64,000 bases of DNA, taken from assembly GCA_002007465.1 (NCBI GenBank), contig LNAC01001228.1, positions 32,652 through 96,651 on the forward strand. Reading direction: 5' to 3'. How positions within the stretch are numbered: position 1 is the first letter of the stretch; each line of letters begins with the position of its first letter. The position numbers and the translations under genes were made by a program. Source of the DNA: Ailurus styani (lineage: Eukaryota > Chordata > Mammalia > Carnivora > Ailuridae). Shown piece by piece: positions 12,864 through 25,256 of the stretch. The notes under the pieces are model-generated. The model had not been told where the DNA came from. It searched no databases and saw only the letters and a program-made list of their open reading frames with translations.

Positions 12864-13038
12864 GGACCCCAGGGTGGTTCCATTGTTAAGCGTCTGCCTT
12901 CAGCTCAGGTCGTGATCCCAGGGTCCTGCTTTGCAGGGAGCCTGCTTCTCCCTCTCCCACTCCCTATATTGTGTTCCCTTTCTCGCTGTCTCTGTCTCTC
13001 TGTCAAATAAATAAATAAAACCTTAAAAAAGAAAAACT
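12864..13038 (+). repeat. CAN-SINE, second at the same site
   Basis: Starts at gggaccccagggtggttcc and ends in aaaaaagaaaaa, followed again by ctaatactgg. It lacks the middle gatcgagccccgcatcggg box, so it is internally deleted. Confidence 0.85.
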
Positions 13039-13335
13039 AATACTGGAAGTCCCAGTCAGAGCAATTAGTCAATTAATTAATTAATTAAATTTTTAAAAAA
13101 CGTCTAAACCAGAAAGAAGTAAAACTATCATTATTTATTAAAAACATAATATCTTATATAGAAAATCCTAAAGATCCCACAAACTGCTAGAACTAAGAAA
13201 TGAATTCAGTAAATTTTAGGAAACAAAATCCATGTATAACAATCAGCTTGTAACTTCTATACACTAATATGGAAGTATCCAAAACAGAAATAGAGAAAAC
13301 AGTCCCATTTACAAAGCATCAAAAACAATAAAATA

Positions 13336-13566
13336 GGGCGCCTGGGTGGCTCAGTGGGTTAAAGCCTCTGCTTTCGGCTCAGGTCATGATCCCAGGGTCC
13401 TGGGATCGAGTCCCGCATCGGGCTCTCTGCTCAGCAGGGAGCCTGCTTCCTCCTCTCTACTCTCTCTCTGCCTGCCTCTCTGCCTACTTGTAATCTCTCT
13501 CTCTGTGTCAAATGAATAAATAAAATCTTTAAAAATAAATAAATAAAATAAAATAAAATAAAATAC
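13336..13566 (+). repeat. CAN-SINE with long A-rich tail
   Basis: Complete SINE in old L1 sequence. The left flank aaaacaataaaata merges into a (aaaat)n tail on the right, so the exact end is uncertain. Confidence 0.9.
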
Positions 13567-15453
13567 ATAGGAATAAATTTAACCAAGGAATTTAAAGACC
13601 TGTACTCTAAAAATGGTAAGACACTGATGAAAAAGATTGAGGGAGACACAGATAAATAGAAAGCTATCCCCTATTCTTGAATGAGAAGAATTAATATTGT
13701 AAAACTAGCCATACTATCCAAAGTGATCTGCAGATTCAGTATAATCTCAATCAAAATTCCAATGGCATTTTTCACAAAAAATAGAAAAAAAATAATCCTA
13801 AAATAGGTATGGAAACACAAAAGACTCCAAATAGCCAAGGCAATTCTGAGAAAGAACAAAGTTGAAGGCATCACATTTCCTGATTTCAAGCTATGTTACA
13901 AAGCTGTAGTAATCAAAACAGCATGATACTGGCATAAAAACAGGCACATAGATTGATGAAACAGAATAGAGAGCCCAGACATAAACCCACACATAGGTTG
14001 TCAACTAACTTTGACAAGGGTGTGAAGACCTCACAATGAAGAGAAGCTATTCTCTTCAATTAATGGTCTTGAGGAAACTGGTATCCACATACAAAGAATG
14101 AAACTGGGTCCCTATCCTACACCACTCACATAAATAGACTCAAAATGTATCGTAGATTTAAGTGTAATAATTGAAACTATAAAGCTCCTAGAAGAAAGCT
14201 TAGTAAAACAAATCTTTGACATTGGTTTTGGCAATAATTTCTTGGATAAAACATCAAAAACACAGGAAATAAAAACTAAAATGAGCATTTGGGACTACAT
14301 TAAACTAAAGAGCTTCTACACAGTAAAGGAAGACATCAATAAGCTGAAAAGACAATGTAGAAAATGGGAAAAATTATTCACAAAGCATGTATATGAAAAG
14401 GTGTTAATACCAAAACATACAAAGAACTCATACAACTCAATAGCTGGGGGGAAAACTCAAATAATCCCATTTTAAAATATGCAAAGGACCTGAAAACATT
14501 TTTCCAAAGAAGACATACAAATGACTAGTAGGTATATAAAAAGCTGCTCAACACTAATCATCAGGGAGAAAAAAATCAAAATCACAATATCACTTCACAC
14601 CTGTTAGAATGACTGTCATTAAAAAGACCAGAGATAAATGTTGGTGGGGATGTGGAATATAAGGAACCCTCGTACACTATGGGTTTAAAAGCAAAATGGT
14701 AGAACCATTATGGAAAACAGTATGGTGGTTCCTCAAAATATTAAAAATTGAACTACTATATGATTCAGCAATCCCAGTCTTGAGTGTATATCTGAAGTTC
14801 GAAATCAGTATCTTGAAGAGGTATTTGCACATTCATATTCATTACAGCACTATTCACAAAAGCCAGGATGAACAACATAAATGTCCTTCAAGAGATGAAT
14901 GGATGAATGGATAAAGAAAATGTGGTCTATATGCACAGTGGAATATTACTCAGCCATAAAAAAGGACATATTGCCATTTACAATAACATGGATAGAACTT
15001 CAGAGTACTATGCTGATTGAAATTAGACAGAGAAAGACAAATACCATGTGATCTCAGTTATAGGTGGAATGTTAAAACAAAATAAACAAAAAAAGGCAAG
15101 CTCATATTACAGAAAACAGATTGATGACTGCCACAGGAAGGGGCTGGAGGGTAGGTGAAATGGTTTATGGGGGACAAAGATACTAACTTCCAGTTATTAA
15201 AAAAAAATAATAATGTTGTAATGTATGGCATGCTGCCTATAGTTCATAATACAGTATTGCATATTTGAAAGTTAAGGAAGTAGAAATTTTAAATATTTGT
15301 ACTTATGTATGATAAATACAAATATTTGTAATTATGTATGGTGACTGATGTTACTAGACTTATGGTTATTGTTTTGCAAAATATACAAATAGTGAATCAT
15401 TGTGCTGTACACCTGAAACTAAGATAATGTTACATGGCAATTATACATGAGGG

Positions 15454-15740
15454 TTTTTTTTTAAGATTTTATTTATTTGTCAAAGAGAGAGAGAGAACAC
15501 AAGCAGGCAGAGTGGCAGGCAGAGGCAGAGAGAGAAAAATGCTCCCCATTGAGCAAGGAGCCCGATGCAGGACTTGATCCCAGGACCCGAAGTTTTTTGG
15601 TTTGTTTTTTTGGATTTTTTAAAGATTTATTTATTTATTTGACAGAGAGCATAGCAGGGGGAGTGGCAAAGAGAGAGGCAGGCTCCCTGCTGAGCAGGGA
15701 GGCTGATGTGGGGCTAGATCCCAGGACCCTAGGATCATTA
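15454..15740 (-). repeat. Two antisense CAN-SINE 3' halves in tandem
   Basis: Two truncated SINE bodies (about 15457-15594 and 15600-15738), both starting with T-rich sequence and ending at the reversed ggaccc box; neither has its tRNA head. They are flanked by attatacatgag and attacacatgaa, which look like one diverged target-site duplication. Confidence 0.75.
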
Positions 15741-15759
15741 CACATGAATTTTTTTAAAG

Positions 15760-17532
15760 GGTAATAGTAAGATAGATCAGATAACAGATAAACTAGACTA
15801 ATTCTCAGAAAGACACAAACTACCGAAATTAAATCAAGAAGAAATAGCAATATGAAATAAATTCTCTCATGGAAATGGCTTTTAGAAAAGATTCTCAGAA
15901 TCTCTTAACCATTTACCAGGTATGCACAGAGACTTGCTCTGATGGAGATGTTCAGATCAAAATGTTCAGAGTGGGAAAAGAGAACAGTGCCTTTCACTGA
16001 ATTACTTGACACAGTGCAGCTGATCTCCCCAAAACAAAACAACCCTGCAAACTCAGGCATGTTCTGCATTTTCCCCATGTGATATAGTAAGAGCTCCCAT
16101 ATTAAGGAGCCCTCAATAACTGAGATAATTAGGAGAGAAATTTATCCGCTGCTAGGGTGAGCACACTGTCCAGTTGGTCAGACCTGTTGAGTAAACAAGG
16201 GAACAGAGTGATGATTCTTTTCAGGGTCAAAGTGTCAGAAAGGATTCCTAGTCTTGCATTTAAATTTATGTAAAAGGAATTCTGGAACAAAGAGATTACA
16301 GAATTTGCAAGCTTACTGGATGATGTCCCAGCAAGAGTGAGAAAGCTGTAACAAACTGTAAGGGAAAAAATCCAGGACAACTAAAAGTGAGCCCTCATGG
16401 TACCAATCTCGTTATAACTCCTTAATGTCATGTATCTTTATTCAAAACCAGAAAAGAACAGGAATATGAATGGGTAGTAAGACACAGTATTGGTCACTGA
16501 TAAATTTACTCAACAATACAAAATCCTATTCTTATACTTCAGTTACCATTTTGCTCTTGAATCAGTAGCAATGTGAAACAACATGGTTCAAATGATGCCC
16601 TTTCATGTTTAGAAAATTGTATAACACAAAGCAAATTAGGGCTGATGTATCAGATTTACCACGGGGTAATTGGTAATGGGGAGAAGGGAGAGGAGGGTGC
16701 TGGTTAAGTTAGCCCAAGCACTGAATGACTCACTGTTCTGGAAAAATACACTTGTGTCCTTACTGATGGTCAGCACATACTCATATGCTGGCCTCCGGGA
16801 GGGGATCTTTACTGCCTAGACCCTGAGGTGGCAGTCAGCATGGTTCCCATCTCTGTGACAGTGTGAGTCTTACTGGTCCAGCCCCTATTAATGCAGTTCT
16901 CTGCCTTCAAGCCCAGTCTCTCAGATGTTGAGACAGTGGCTCTAAGTCTGATTGGCCCAAAGCTGAATGCACTCTCACTAACGTACCAAACAGTGTCTCA
17001 TTCTTCTTATTGTAATGGGTTTCCCCATTGTGTTTGGAAAGTTTTGCAATGTGGTTACTAATATGTTGGATTCATATGTCTAGAAGGTATCCTGTAAAAT
17101 ACAGTGTTTAACTGAAAATGTGTCTCACAGTGGGGAGTGTTAACCTACACTCCTTGATGTCTTTACTTATAAAGCTTTTTGGAAGATCAACCAAAGTCTA
17201 TGTTACTATCTAAAATTTACATTGAAAACCTCAGAGAACCTAGTAACATATTTGATCATTGTAGGAAGGGAGAAGCTGTCTGGGCATAGGAAGTAGTTAT
17301 TAGACCAGGGTTGTGGTTGAAAGGGAAGGATGATGACATAAATCTTTGCATAAACCACACTTAAATGAAACCATGATACATTGTTAAATACTTTTCCTTC
17401 CAGCTAACAAGGCAAGAGAGGGAAAGCAGCATCATTTGTCTCTGGCAGACTAAACAGTCAAGAAGGCATACCCAAACCTGTGGTGGTAGACAGGCCTGGG
17501 GAGAGAGAAACTCCATTCCCATCTCCATTCAG
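15760..17532. other. Non-coding, mostly unassigned
   Basis: Moderate-complexity sequence between the L1 block and a SINE. No exon, conserved frame or clear repeat found. In class II maps a DRB gene lies on this side of DQA, but no DRB exon is present here. Confidence 0.5.
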
Positions 17533-17548
17533 TGAAATTGGTGTATGC

Positions 17549-17749
17549 AGGGGCACCTATGTGGCTCAGTTGTTAAATGTCTGCCTTTAGCTCTGGACAT
17601 GATCCAGGGTGCTGGGATCGAGCCCCGCATCGGGCTCCCTGATGTGCTCCCCTGCTTGTGTTCCCTCGCTTGTTGTGTGTGTCTCTCTCTGTCAAATAAA
17701 TAAATAAAATCTTAAAAAAAAAAAAAAGAAAGAAAGAAAGAAAAGAAAA
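17549..17749 (+). repeat. CAN-SINE with 14-base TSD
   Basis: Target-site copies gaaattggtgtatg (left) and gaaatttgtgtatg (17750-17763) differ at one base. Tail is an (aaag)n run. Confidence 0.92.
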
Positions 17750-17763
17750 GAAATTTGTGTATG

Positions 17764-18744
17764 GGATACTCGTTCATGGAGCAATGTGCCGAATTTCTGA
17801 AGTTGCTGCCCATGCTGTCCTCACTGAGTGTCTTCTCTGCCTTCCTCTCCCACAGGATTCCATGGTCCCCCAGGGGGATCATGGCCACAAGATTTCCCAT
17901 CTTAGTTGGGCTCCCACCTACTGTTCAGTCCTTTTATATATCTTAGCCATTCTATTTCTCATTTCCCTCCAACATGTTCTTTTTCTACCCACTCACTTCA
18001 TGGAACTAAAATAACTACTACCTCACAGATAAAGAGAAGAAGAAAAATATGAACACTCCCTGAATCCAATGAAGCCTAAAATTCAGAACCCATGAATCGT
18101 AGTAATCAAGTGAGCAGAGACAGAAGAGCCCTACTGAGGTTCACACTGCTTTCCCTGCAAAAGGAAACGTTCAGAAGAAACACCCAGTCTGTAGTTAAAG
18201 TTCAGCAACTTTCATGTTGGAACCTCTAGGGTCAGGTGCAGCCTTGACTCTTTGGCTGCATTTAGCAATGGTCTCCGCACAGGAACACTTGTTTGGTTTT
18301 TGATGAACCTGGAAAGTTGTTTAGCCTCAGCATGTTTGAAACTAAGATTTCTAGTCAAATGAGTAAGATTTCAGAATCTTCAGTGGAGCATGGATATGTC
18401 CAAAGTGTGTCATCTCTTTAAATAACCCTTAGATAAATGACACAGGCATGCACGCATGAACAAAATACTGTGTCAGGTATGAGAAACAAAGACAGGAAAA
18501 GCTCTTTTCTACCATAAGGTGCCCTCAGGGAACAGCTACAAAATAAGGACTCTCCACCTCAGGCTTAGCCTGGTGAGACACTGCCAGGTGGAGACAATCG
18601 AAGGTGTATGGATGTGGCCAGAGGCCCAAGCAATTTGTTCTTTAGAAGAATTATGTGGTCTCCTGCCTGTGAAGGGAAGTATGGCATAAATGCCCTTCTG
18701 GGTCACAGTGTAGAGCAGCCACCCCCCTAGCATGTCACCCTGAG
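17764..18744. other. Non-coding, unassigned
   Basis: No supported gene. Open frames at 17755-18014 and 18536-18733 show no recognised domain and no splice context. Confidence 0.5.
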
Positions 18745-18980
18745 GTTAGACTGCCTGAGTTTGAATTCTGGCTCCACCCCTTCCTAATGGTGCAGCCTTA
18801 GGCAAGTGTCCACCTCCTCCATGCTACAATTTCCTAGCTGGTAAAATAGGAAAGGGAGGTGATAATAACTACTCTGTGATATCATGAAGATGAAGACAGT
18901 TAATACAGTAACAGCACATAGAAGAGTGTCTGGCATATAGAAATCACCCAGTAAATATTAGAATTATTATTAATATTATT
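18745..18980 (+). repeat. MIR SINE
   Basis: Ancient mammalian MIR: ctgcctgagtttgaattctg, the core ggcaagt, tggtaaaataggaaag and agagtgtctggcatatag, ending with taaatatta and an ATT-rich tail. Order and spacing match MIR. Confidence 0.85.
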
Positions 18981-20290
18981 TTTTATTAATTATTATTATT
19001 GTCATGTATGGAGGGTAACCTGGCAATCTGTCTTTATTCTCTCACTAGCCTGGTTGATCTGGATCCAATACATCTGGGGGGAAAGTATTGGTGTCAAAAG
19101 CCAAAGGAAGCCTTCTTTCTTTATATTAGGTGGGAAAGGAAGGAGAGAAGGAATAGGACGGACCAGCCATTCATACTTTAGGTTCTGCCCTCTCCCTACT
19201 CACCTCCAGGAAACTAACCAGCATTAACGCATCAAGGCAAACAGCCGAATCCACTATCTCCTTCCCTTCCTGATTTCCTTTTCACCATGGACGTGTCCCA
19301 GAATGTGTTTGTTGACTCTGAAACTGCAGGAATCAGGTTCACACCTGATTGATTCAGGACAAACATATAGTTGATTTGGGGATTTACTGGCTGTTTGGTG
19401 AGCAGAGCACATCCCGAACCTGAGCAGACATAAATAAATGACATACCTTCTGCATTTCTAGAAGTGGAAACACTCTAAGAGGTTGATATTTATAGTTGCC
19501 ATTTCCCTACAGACCTATGGTTGTGAGCCCAACCTTGGTCTAAGTGCAAATTTGGTTATGACCTAGATCAGAGGGATAATATTTATTCCCTCATTTGACT
19601 GCTGAGCTCTTCATTTCTTTTTGCATATGGAACATTTTTCTCCATAGAGAAGCAGAACACTCTGAGAGGCATTCCCATATTCAATACACTATCACATTTC
19701 TTCACCCAAGTCCGCAACTCCACAACCCAGTTCTCTCTAGCCAGGCTGTGGTGACAATCTTTGGGGAAGTTGGGTTTAAGTGAAACCAAAATAAGACATT
19801 GGGTACATTCCTCACAGCCCAATTAAAACCATATGGGAGGCAGCATCATTGGTCTCTGGCAGACTAAGCCATGAAGAAGTCTAAGAAAAACATATGAGAT
19901 ATATGAGAAGGAAAATGTATCCATTAACAAAAATAATAACAACGAAAACCCAAAATACTAAGTCATATATTTAACAAGGAATATAAAGAGTCATTGGAGA
20001 AAACATTACAAAACATTTCTGAGGACACCAAAGATGAAAAAGTGGGGCAGAATACAATGTTTGCAGTGAGGAATATAAGCTATGGATTTAATGTAGTTTC
20101 CATCAAGATCTACATGACATTCTAAAAATTAATAATGTCAGCATTCAAAGTATTCATAAACAAATAAATGTGTGTGTGAATGGGTGTGTGGGTGTATGTA
20201 TTTCTGACACTATACTGAGTAGGTTTTTTTTTTTAAATAATTAGCTTTTGCCTCCACTTTATTGCTTAATTTATAAAAATACTGTTTCTT
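18981..20290. other. Non-coding, unassigned
   Basis: No gene seen. The stretch 19760-19880 resembles 17360-17470 in parts (tgaaacca, gcagcatcatt, tctctggcagactaa). AT-rich from 19900 on. Confidence 0.5.
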
Positions 20291-20386
20291 GGGGCCCATG
20301 GGTGGCTCAGTCATTAAGCATCTGCCTTCAGCTCAGGTCATGATCCTGGGGTCCTGGGATCCAGCCCTACATTGGACTCCCTGCTA
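20291..20386 (+). repeat. CAN-SINE, 5' half only
   Basis: Head through gactccctgct, then the sequence switches directly into an LTR at about 20387. No A-tail of its own. Confidence 0.85.
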
Positions 20387-20830
20387 AGGGCAAAAGGCAA
20401 TCTTAGGCCAACCCTCCAGGACCCTGTGAGTCTACCTTAACATTTAAAATTTCCTTTGGAAATTTCTTTTATCTCTACCCCCCCCCCCGGAAGATACATG
20501 TTAGCAATCATCCTCCAAGCATAGGGCCCACTGACCCACAACTGCAGGGTCTCAGGACTGACTTCTTATGAAAGAATAATAAATGATCTTTTCCTAATAA
20601 TAGCTAGACCCCCCCAGGGTCCTGGAAACCTTGTTTCCAAAACACCTTGGAGGTTCTTTCTGTCCCCTAAGCCCTTGTCCACTTGAAAGTATAAAAGAGC
20701 CAACCCCCGTGCAGCTCTTTCTGTCCACAGGTCCTGTCCCTGTGCTTTACTAAAACCAGCTTTTTGCACTGAAGACATCTCAAGAATTCTTTCTTGGCTG
20801 TCAGCTCCAAACCCCAACATTTCCACATCG
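20387..20830 (+). mobile_element. Solo LTR, 5' part missing (ERV family 1)
   Basis: Endogenous retrovirus LTR 3' portion with TATA-like agtataaaagagcc at about 20688 and a shared R/U5 block (ctgtccacaggtcctgtccc, ctcaagaattctttcttgg). Same family as the LTRs at 21187, 24646 and 49947. No retroviral genes are present. Confidence 0.75.
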
Positions 20831-21064
20831 ATATGGTTTACTTTTTCATATTCCATAAAGACATAATGCATTGCTACCACTTTTGCTTTAGAGAGTCTAT
20901 TACTTTATAGAACAATGATTCCCCCAAGTAACACTTAGCAACGTCTGGAGATACTTTCTGCTGTCACAACTAGGAAGTATGCTACTGACCTTTATCAGAT
21001 AGAAGGCAGGGATGTTGCTAAACATCCTACAATGTACATGAAAGACCCTAGAAAAGATAATTAT

Positions 21065-21186
21065 CCAAATAACTGTAACAAAAGGTACAAACTTATAAAA
21101 TAAATAAATCATGGGCTGTAATGTATAGCATGGAGACTATAGTTAAACACTTATTGATTGATTGTCAATAGTTAACTATGTATTAT
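21065..21186 (+). mobile_element. L1 3' UTR, part 1
   Basis: Contains aaataaataaatcatgggct and gtaatgtatagcatgg, typical of L1 3' UTR. Continues after the nested LTR at about 21641. Confidence 0.7.
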
Positions 21187-21640
21187 TGATGTGGAGAACA
21201 AAGGCAGAAGAAATGTAGCTAAAATTAAATCTTCTTATAACTTGCAGCCCATTGACAAATACATGAGGCAGACAGAGCAAAACATTCCTCCAGGAACTCC
21301 CAATCTTAATGTTAATGCCTTGCTAGAGGGAAAAACAACCCTAGCTTGACAATAGTCAGGCCTCCAGGATCCTGTAAATCTTCTTTAACATATGAAAATC
21401 CTTTTGAAAACTTCCTTTGTCTTTAACTAACAAAGTACACAACTCCACAGGATATAATCATTCACCCCTCACACTTACCATGCAGCTCTTTCTGCCCAGG
21501 CTTCTAACTCCTACTATAATAAAAACACTTTTTTGCACCAAAAATGTCTCAAGAATTCTTTTTTGGCCATTGATTCCCAAATCTTACCTACTTCAAACCA
21601 CATCATTATTACCCGTGTTTTGACATTATCAATATTATCA
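21187..21640 (+). mobile_element. Solo LTR nested in L1 3' UTR (ERV family 1)
   Basis: Starts TGATG and ends near ATTATCA, matching the TGATGAGGG...TCATCA termini of the family. Includes a poly(A)-like ataataaaaa and the ctcaagaattcttttttgg block. L1 3' UTR text lies on both sides. The exact right end (21631 or 21640) is unsure. Confidence 0.75.
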
Positions 21641-21885
21641 ATAGTTAACTATTAATAGTTAGCAAATAAATGTATATTTGAAAACTGCTAAGAGAATAAA
21701 TCTTAAAAATTCTCATCCCAAGAAAAAAAAGTATAGCTATGTATGGTGATGGATATTAACTAGACTTACTGTGGTGACCATTCCACAATATACACAAATA
21801 GCAAATCACTATGTTGTACACCTGAATGTAATATAATGTTATAGGTCAATTATATCTCAGTAAAAAACAAAACAAAACAAAATTC
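21641..21885 (+). mobile_element. L1 3' UTR, part 2
   Basis: Resumes after the LTR and reaches the gttgtacacctgaatgtaat box and an A-rich tail (aaaaaacaaaacaaaacaaa). Confidence 0.75.
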
Positions 21886-23530
21886 TAGTCAAAATAGCAA
21901 TAGTTCAGTCGTTGAGAAACCTTTAAAAAAGGGGGAGGGGGAAGAAAAGATGACTTTTCTATTTAATCTTCATTTATGCCATTTCTGGTGCTTTTTATAA
22001 TTTTTATATAAATCCAGGTTTCTGTGTGATATCATATTTCTACCACATCAAGAAACGACATGTGTACTTTTACAAAGGATTGCAAGAATTCAGTGGACTT
22101 CAATATTCCTGCATCTCAAGGCTCAGAATGAATGCATGACTCTCAAGGGCACAGGCTGAAAAAAGAGACCTAAGGGGTTGTGCGTTCATCCCCTCCCCCC
22201 ATCCTCTCTCCTCAGAGCACAGTCTAAGCCCACTCAAGCTCTACCATCTCTAGGGTGCAGGACAAAGCTTTCCTTTTAATGAGATAATGTTATGTGCCTG
22301 CCTCAGGCTATCCATAAACAATGTCGTTGCAGGACCATCCCCTGTGATTCTTAATGAGATTGCAAGACTGTCTCAGCTTTAACCAACAGGAAACTTTGAA
22401 AGAGACAATGTTTATTACTTACAAATCCTAGGAAATACACAGCAGCCTGGGGCCATACAGTGAGGTCTTGGGTGCGGGTGGGGAGGAGCAAGCCTGCCTG
22501 CGTCCTGCCTTCGCTGAGGTTGAGTGGGTGGGCAGGGTTTTGCAGATTCACTCTTTGATGGTGAATTTAAAGCATGAAGGAAAACTAAGGCAAAGGAAGA
22601 GAAAAAGGGAAGCAGGGGACTTATTCAAGTGAGCTCCATCTCTAAAACAGGAAAATCAGAGTGGGGTAACTGGCTCTTTATCTAGTCCTTAGGTTGGCAA
22701 TGTGTTTGTTCAAGATAGCCTTTGAAGTGGATGATTCTTTGAAGTGGATCCCTCAGCAATCAGGCTTAAGTAAGGCAATCTCATTGCAAAAAAGGAAAAG
22801 CAACTGCCAGGGTTTATGCTAGATAGTTTTAGAGAAATACTCCAGTAGGAATATTTTGTAATCAATTCTATTATTGTAAGCACAATTTTATAAAGTATTT
22901 CTTTGGCTTGAAGTATTTTTTTCAAAACTCCCAAACTTTACGCATATGTGGATTAGTTTTCCCTAATATCATCAGTTATTAGAACATTAGAATTCAACTT
23001 GTGTTATCACTTGTATTTTTAAATTCTGGCTAAATCCCAATTTAAAACTTTCTAGGCAAAATGCTTAAAATATTTGTGTTGACATCTGGTTTCAAAAATG
23101 TAATTGAAAATAAACAATTAAATTTAAAATTTTATTTAAGAGTCTTTTTCATTTGCCTTATTGACTAATGATAAGCAAAATTTTCTGTATAATGAATGTT
23201 CATGATAAGTACATCAGGATTGGAGAGTTCCTGCAGAGAGAACCAATCACCATGGGACATGAAGAACATCATCCGTCTCCAGGCAGTCAGTTCTGTAACC
23301 TGATGAATTAAGAACTTCAGTTCAATTCAACAAACATTTGTTGACTACATGCTATAATTGGAGCACACAGTCCTCATCAAAGAACCTATTCAGTTTAACT
23401 AAAGAGTTCCCTTGAGCTCTAGTGAAAGTAGATCTGGACTTGGAGGCAATTTTTCAAGTTTTTCAGCAGTTTAAAAGAGAAAGCAACTAATTCGTACATA
23501 TAGGAGTTTTGGTGGCAAATAATAGTTGGG
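21886..23530. other. Non-coding, mostly unassigned
   Basis: No gene found. A short L2-like piece (aattcaacaaacatttgttg, near 23322) is the only repeat I can suggest. Confidence 0.5.
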
Positions 23531-23535
23531 AGTGA

Positions 23536-23940
23536 TATTAAATGAAAAACAGAATAATTGCAGTGCCCATCTGCTTCATTAATGTAGTGCCTAAATGGGG
23601 TCTCTCCCGATCAGATGGGGGCCCCAAATCTGGAGGGATGATTAGGTGGAAGCCAGTGGTACTAGAGGTGAAAGAATTCACCTGAGGCAGAACAGAGGAG
23701 GTAGAAATTTTTTGAATACACAAAGGAGTGTAAGACCACAGAGGAGAGGCTGTCTGCAAGAAGGAAGTGGGAGGGCGCTGTGTTTAAAGGGGGAAGATGA
23801 GGAGGTATGGCAACCTATGGAACTCTTCCCTTTTTGGTTACTTCCTGGGTGTAAGTAGCCCATTGGTCAGTGAGGGTCTCTGGGTATTTTGAGGTGGGTC
23901 ACCTGATGGACCTGTCTGTATTCCATCCCTCAAACCTATT
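23536..23940 (-). mobile_element. Possible LTR fragment (antisense)
   Basis: Minus strand has gaattctttcacctctagta and a CT-rich block reminiscent of ERV LTRs. I cannot find matching termini, so the call is tentative. Confidence 0.3.
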
Positions 23941-24645
23941 TGCCTAAAAGCAGCCTCTACAATTACCTATGTCTATGAGAGGCCAGGTGACTGAATGAAT
24001 ATCTGTACACAGGCTTTTGCATCAGAAAGTGCTTGGTAAGAAGATCACTTATAATTCTCCAAGTTTCTGTGCTCTCATCTGGAAACCCTAAAATGTTTTT
24101 TGAAAGAACAAATCAAAGCATCTAGTGTGTGTTTGGAATTCAACTGTTCTTAGTTCTCACATCTCCTTTGAGAAAGTTATGGGGAGAAAGTAAAGTTTAA
24201 TAGGTGAGTAGGTGGAATTCATGTCATATATGGAAGCACTCCAACTCTCACATGCAAAACTTATTGATCTATTATACCCAAAAGCCAGAGAACATTCGTG
24301 GTAAATTGCAGAAATAGTCATAAGTTCTTTGCAGCTCATAGTATTAAAAACTGCAATGTTAACTCACCCAGTAAATTGACGTAGTACTGCGACTTGCTTT
24401 AACTAACAGAATGTCGTGGAACTGATGTTGTGAGTCTAAATTTAGGCTGAGGAAGCCCTGCAGCTTCTCTCTTGCACTAGAGATTCTTTCAGCACTTTGT
24501 GAATAAGTCTGAGCCCACCTGCTGGATGATGAGCCCAAATGGAGGGGCCTGGCAGTCTGGGCTGACCGCAGTGGCTGCCACAGACCTGTGAGCACCTGAA
24601 AACAGCTGAGGGGCCCAGAACAGGGTGCCCACATGGGCGTGGCAC
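23941..24645. other. Non-coding, unassigned
   Basis: No supported gene. The minus-strand frame 24359-24724 spans into the neighbouring LTR and has no recognised domain. Confidence 0.5.
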
Positions 24646-25256
24646 TGATGAGGGAACAGAAGGTAAGCTGGGGACAAAGCAGAAGCTGAAACCCCCACAG
24701 AACCCCCCCCTCACTCCCCCTCATGGGCTGTATGTGCTATTCCTCATGCACTCCTGGCTGCCCTAAAGCTAAGAAAAGGGAAAACAACTTATAGAGACCA
24801 CAACCCTGCAAGACCTGAGTCTCCCTCAGTACTTATAAAAGCCTTAGCAATAGCTTCCAGAAGAGAATGTAAATACAATTAAATGTCCTTATAACCTGCA
24901 CCCATTGACAGATACCTGAAGACTGCAGCATGTTATGTTCCTCCAGGAAGTTCCCAATTATCTTCATGTTAATGCCTTCCGGGAGGGAAAAACAACCTTA
25001 ACTTGACAATGGCAAGGCCTTTGGTATCCCGTGAATCTTCTTTAACATATGAAAATCCTTTCTGAAACCTCCCTTTTCCTTACCTCCCTGAACCCCTTAG
25101 TATATAATCAGCCACTACTCACAACCCTTGGGCAGCAGCTGTTTCTGCCCACAGGTCCTGTCCCTGTGCTTTAATAAATCACCATTTTGCACCAAAGACA
25201 GATCAAGCTCTAGACTCCACCCCACCAAACCTCACCTGTGTCCCAAAACCCCATCA
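24646..25256 (+). mobile_element. Solo LTR, 611 bases (ERV family 1)
   Basis: Termini TGATGAGGG and CCCCATCA. Flanks gcac and gctc fit a 4-base target-site duplication with one change. Promoter-like tatataatc near 25099 and AATAAA near 25173 mark U3/R, followed by the gtcctgtccctgtgctttaa block. No internal retroviral sequence flanks it, so it is a solo LTR. Confidence 0.85.

Larger units (their letters stand above)
9716..15445 (+). mobile_element. Old L1 ORF2 and 3' UTR, interrupted by SINEs
   Basis: L1 ORF2 in pieces at 9716-10056, 10881-11465, 11690-12630, 13030-13335 and 13565-14930: the endonuclease part (ggggacttcaatacctcac), reverse-transcriptase region (agcatttgacaaaattcaac at about 12389) and C-terminal region, then a 3' UTR with the gtacacctgaaac box near 15410. 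Many frameshifts and stops; no working protein. Confidence 0.85.

Noticed and set aside
23760..23785. Possible CTCF site (gggagggcgctg), considered as a class II insulator between DRB and DQA
   Set aside because: The match to the CTCF core is incomplete on either strand; without binding data it is not supported.
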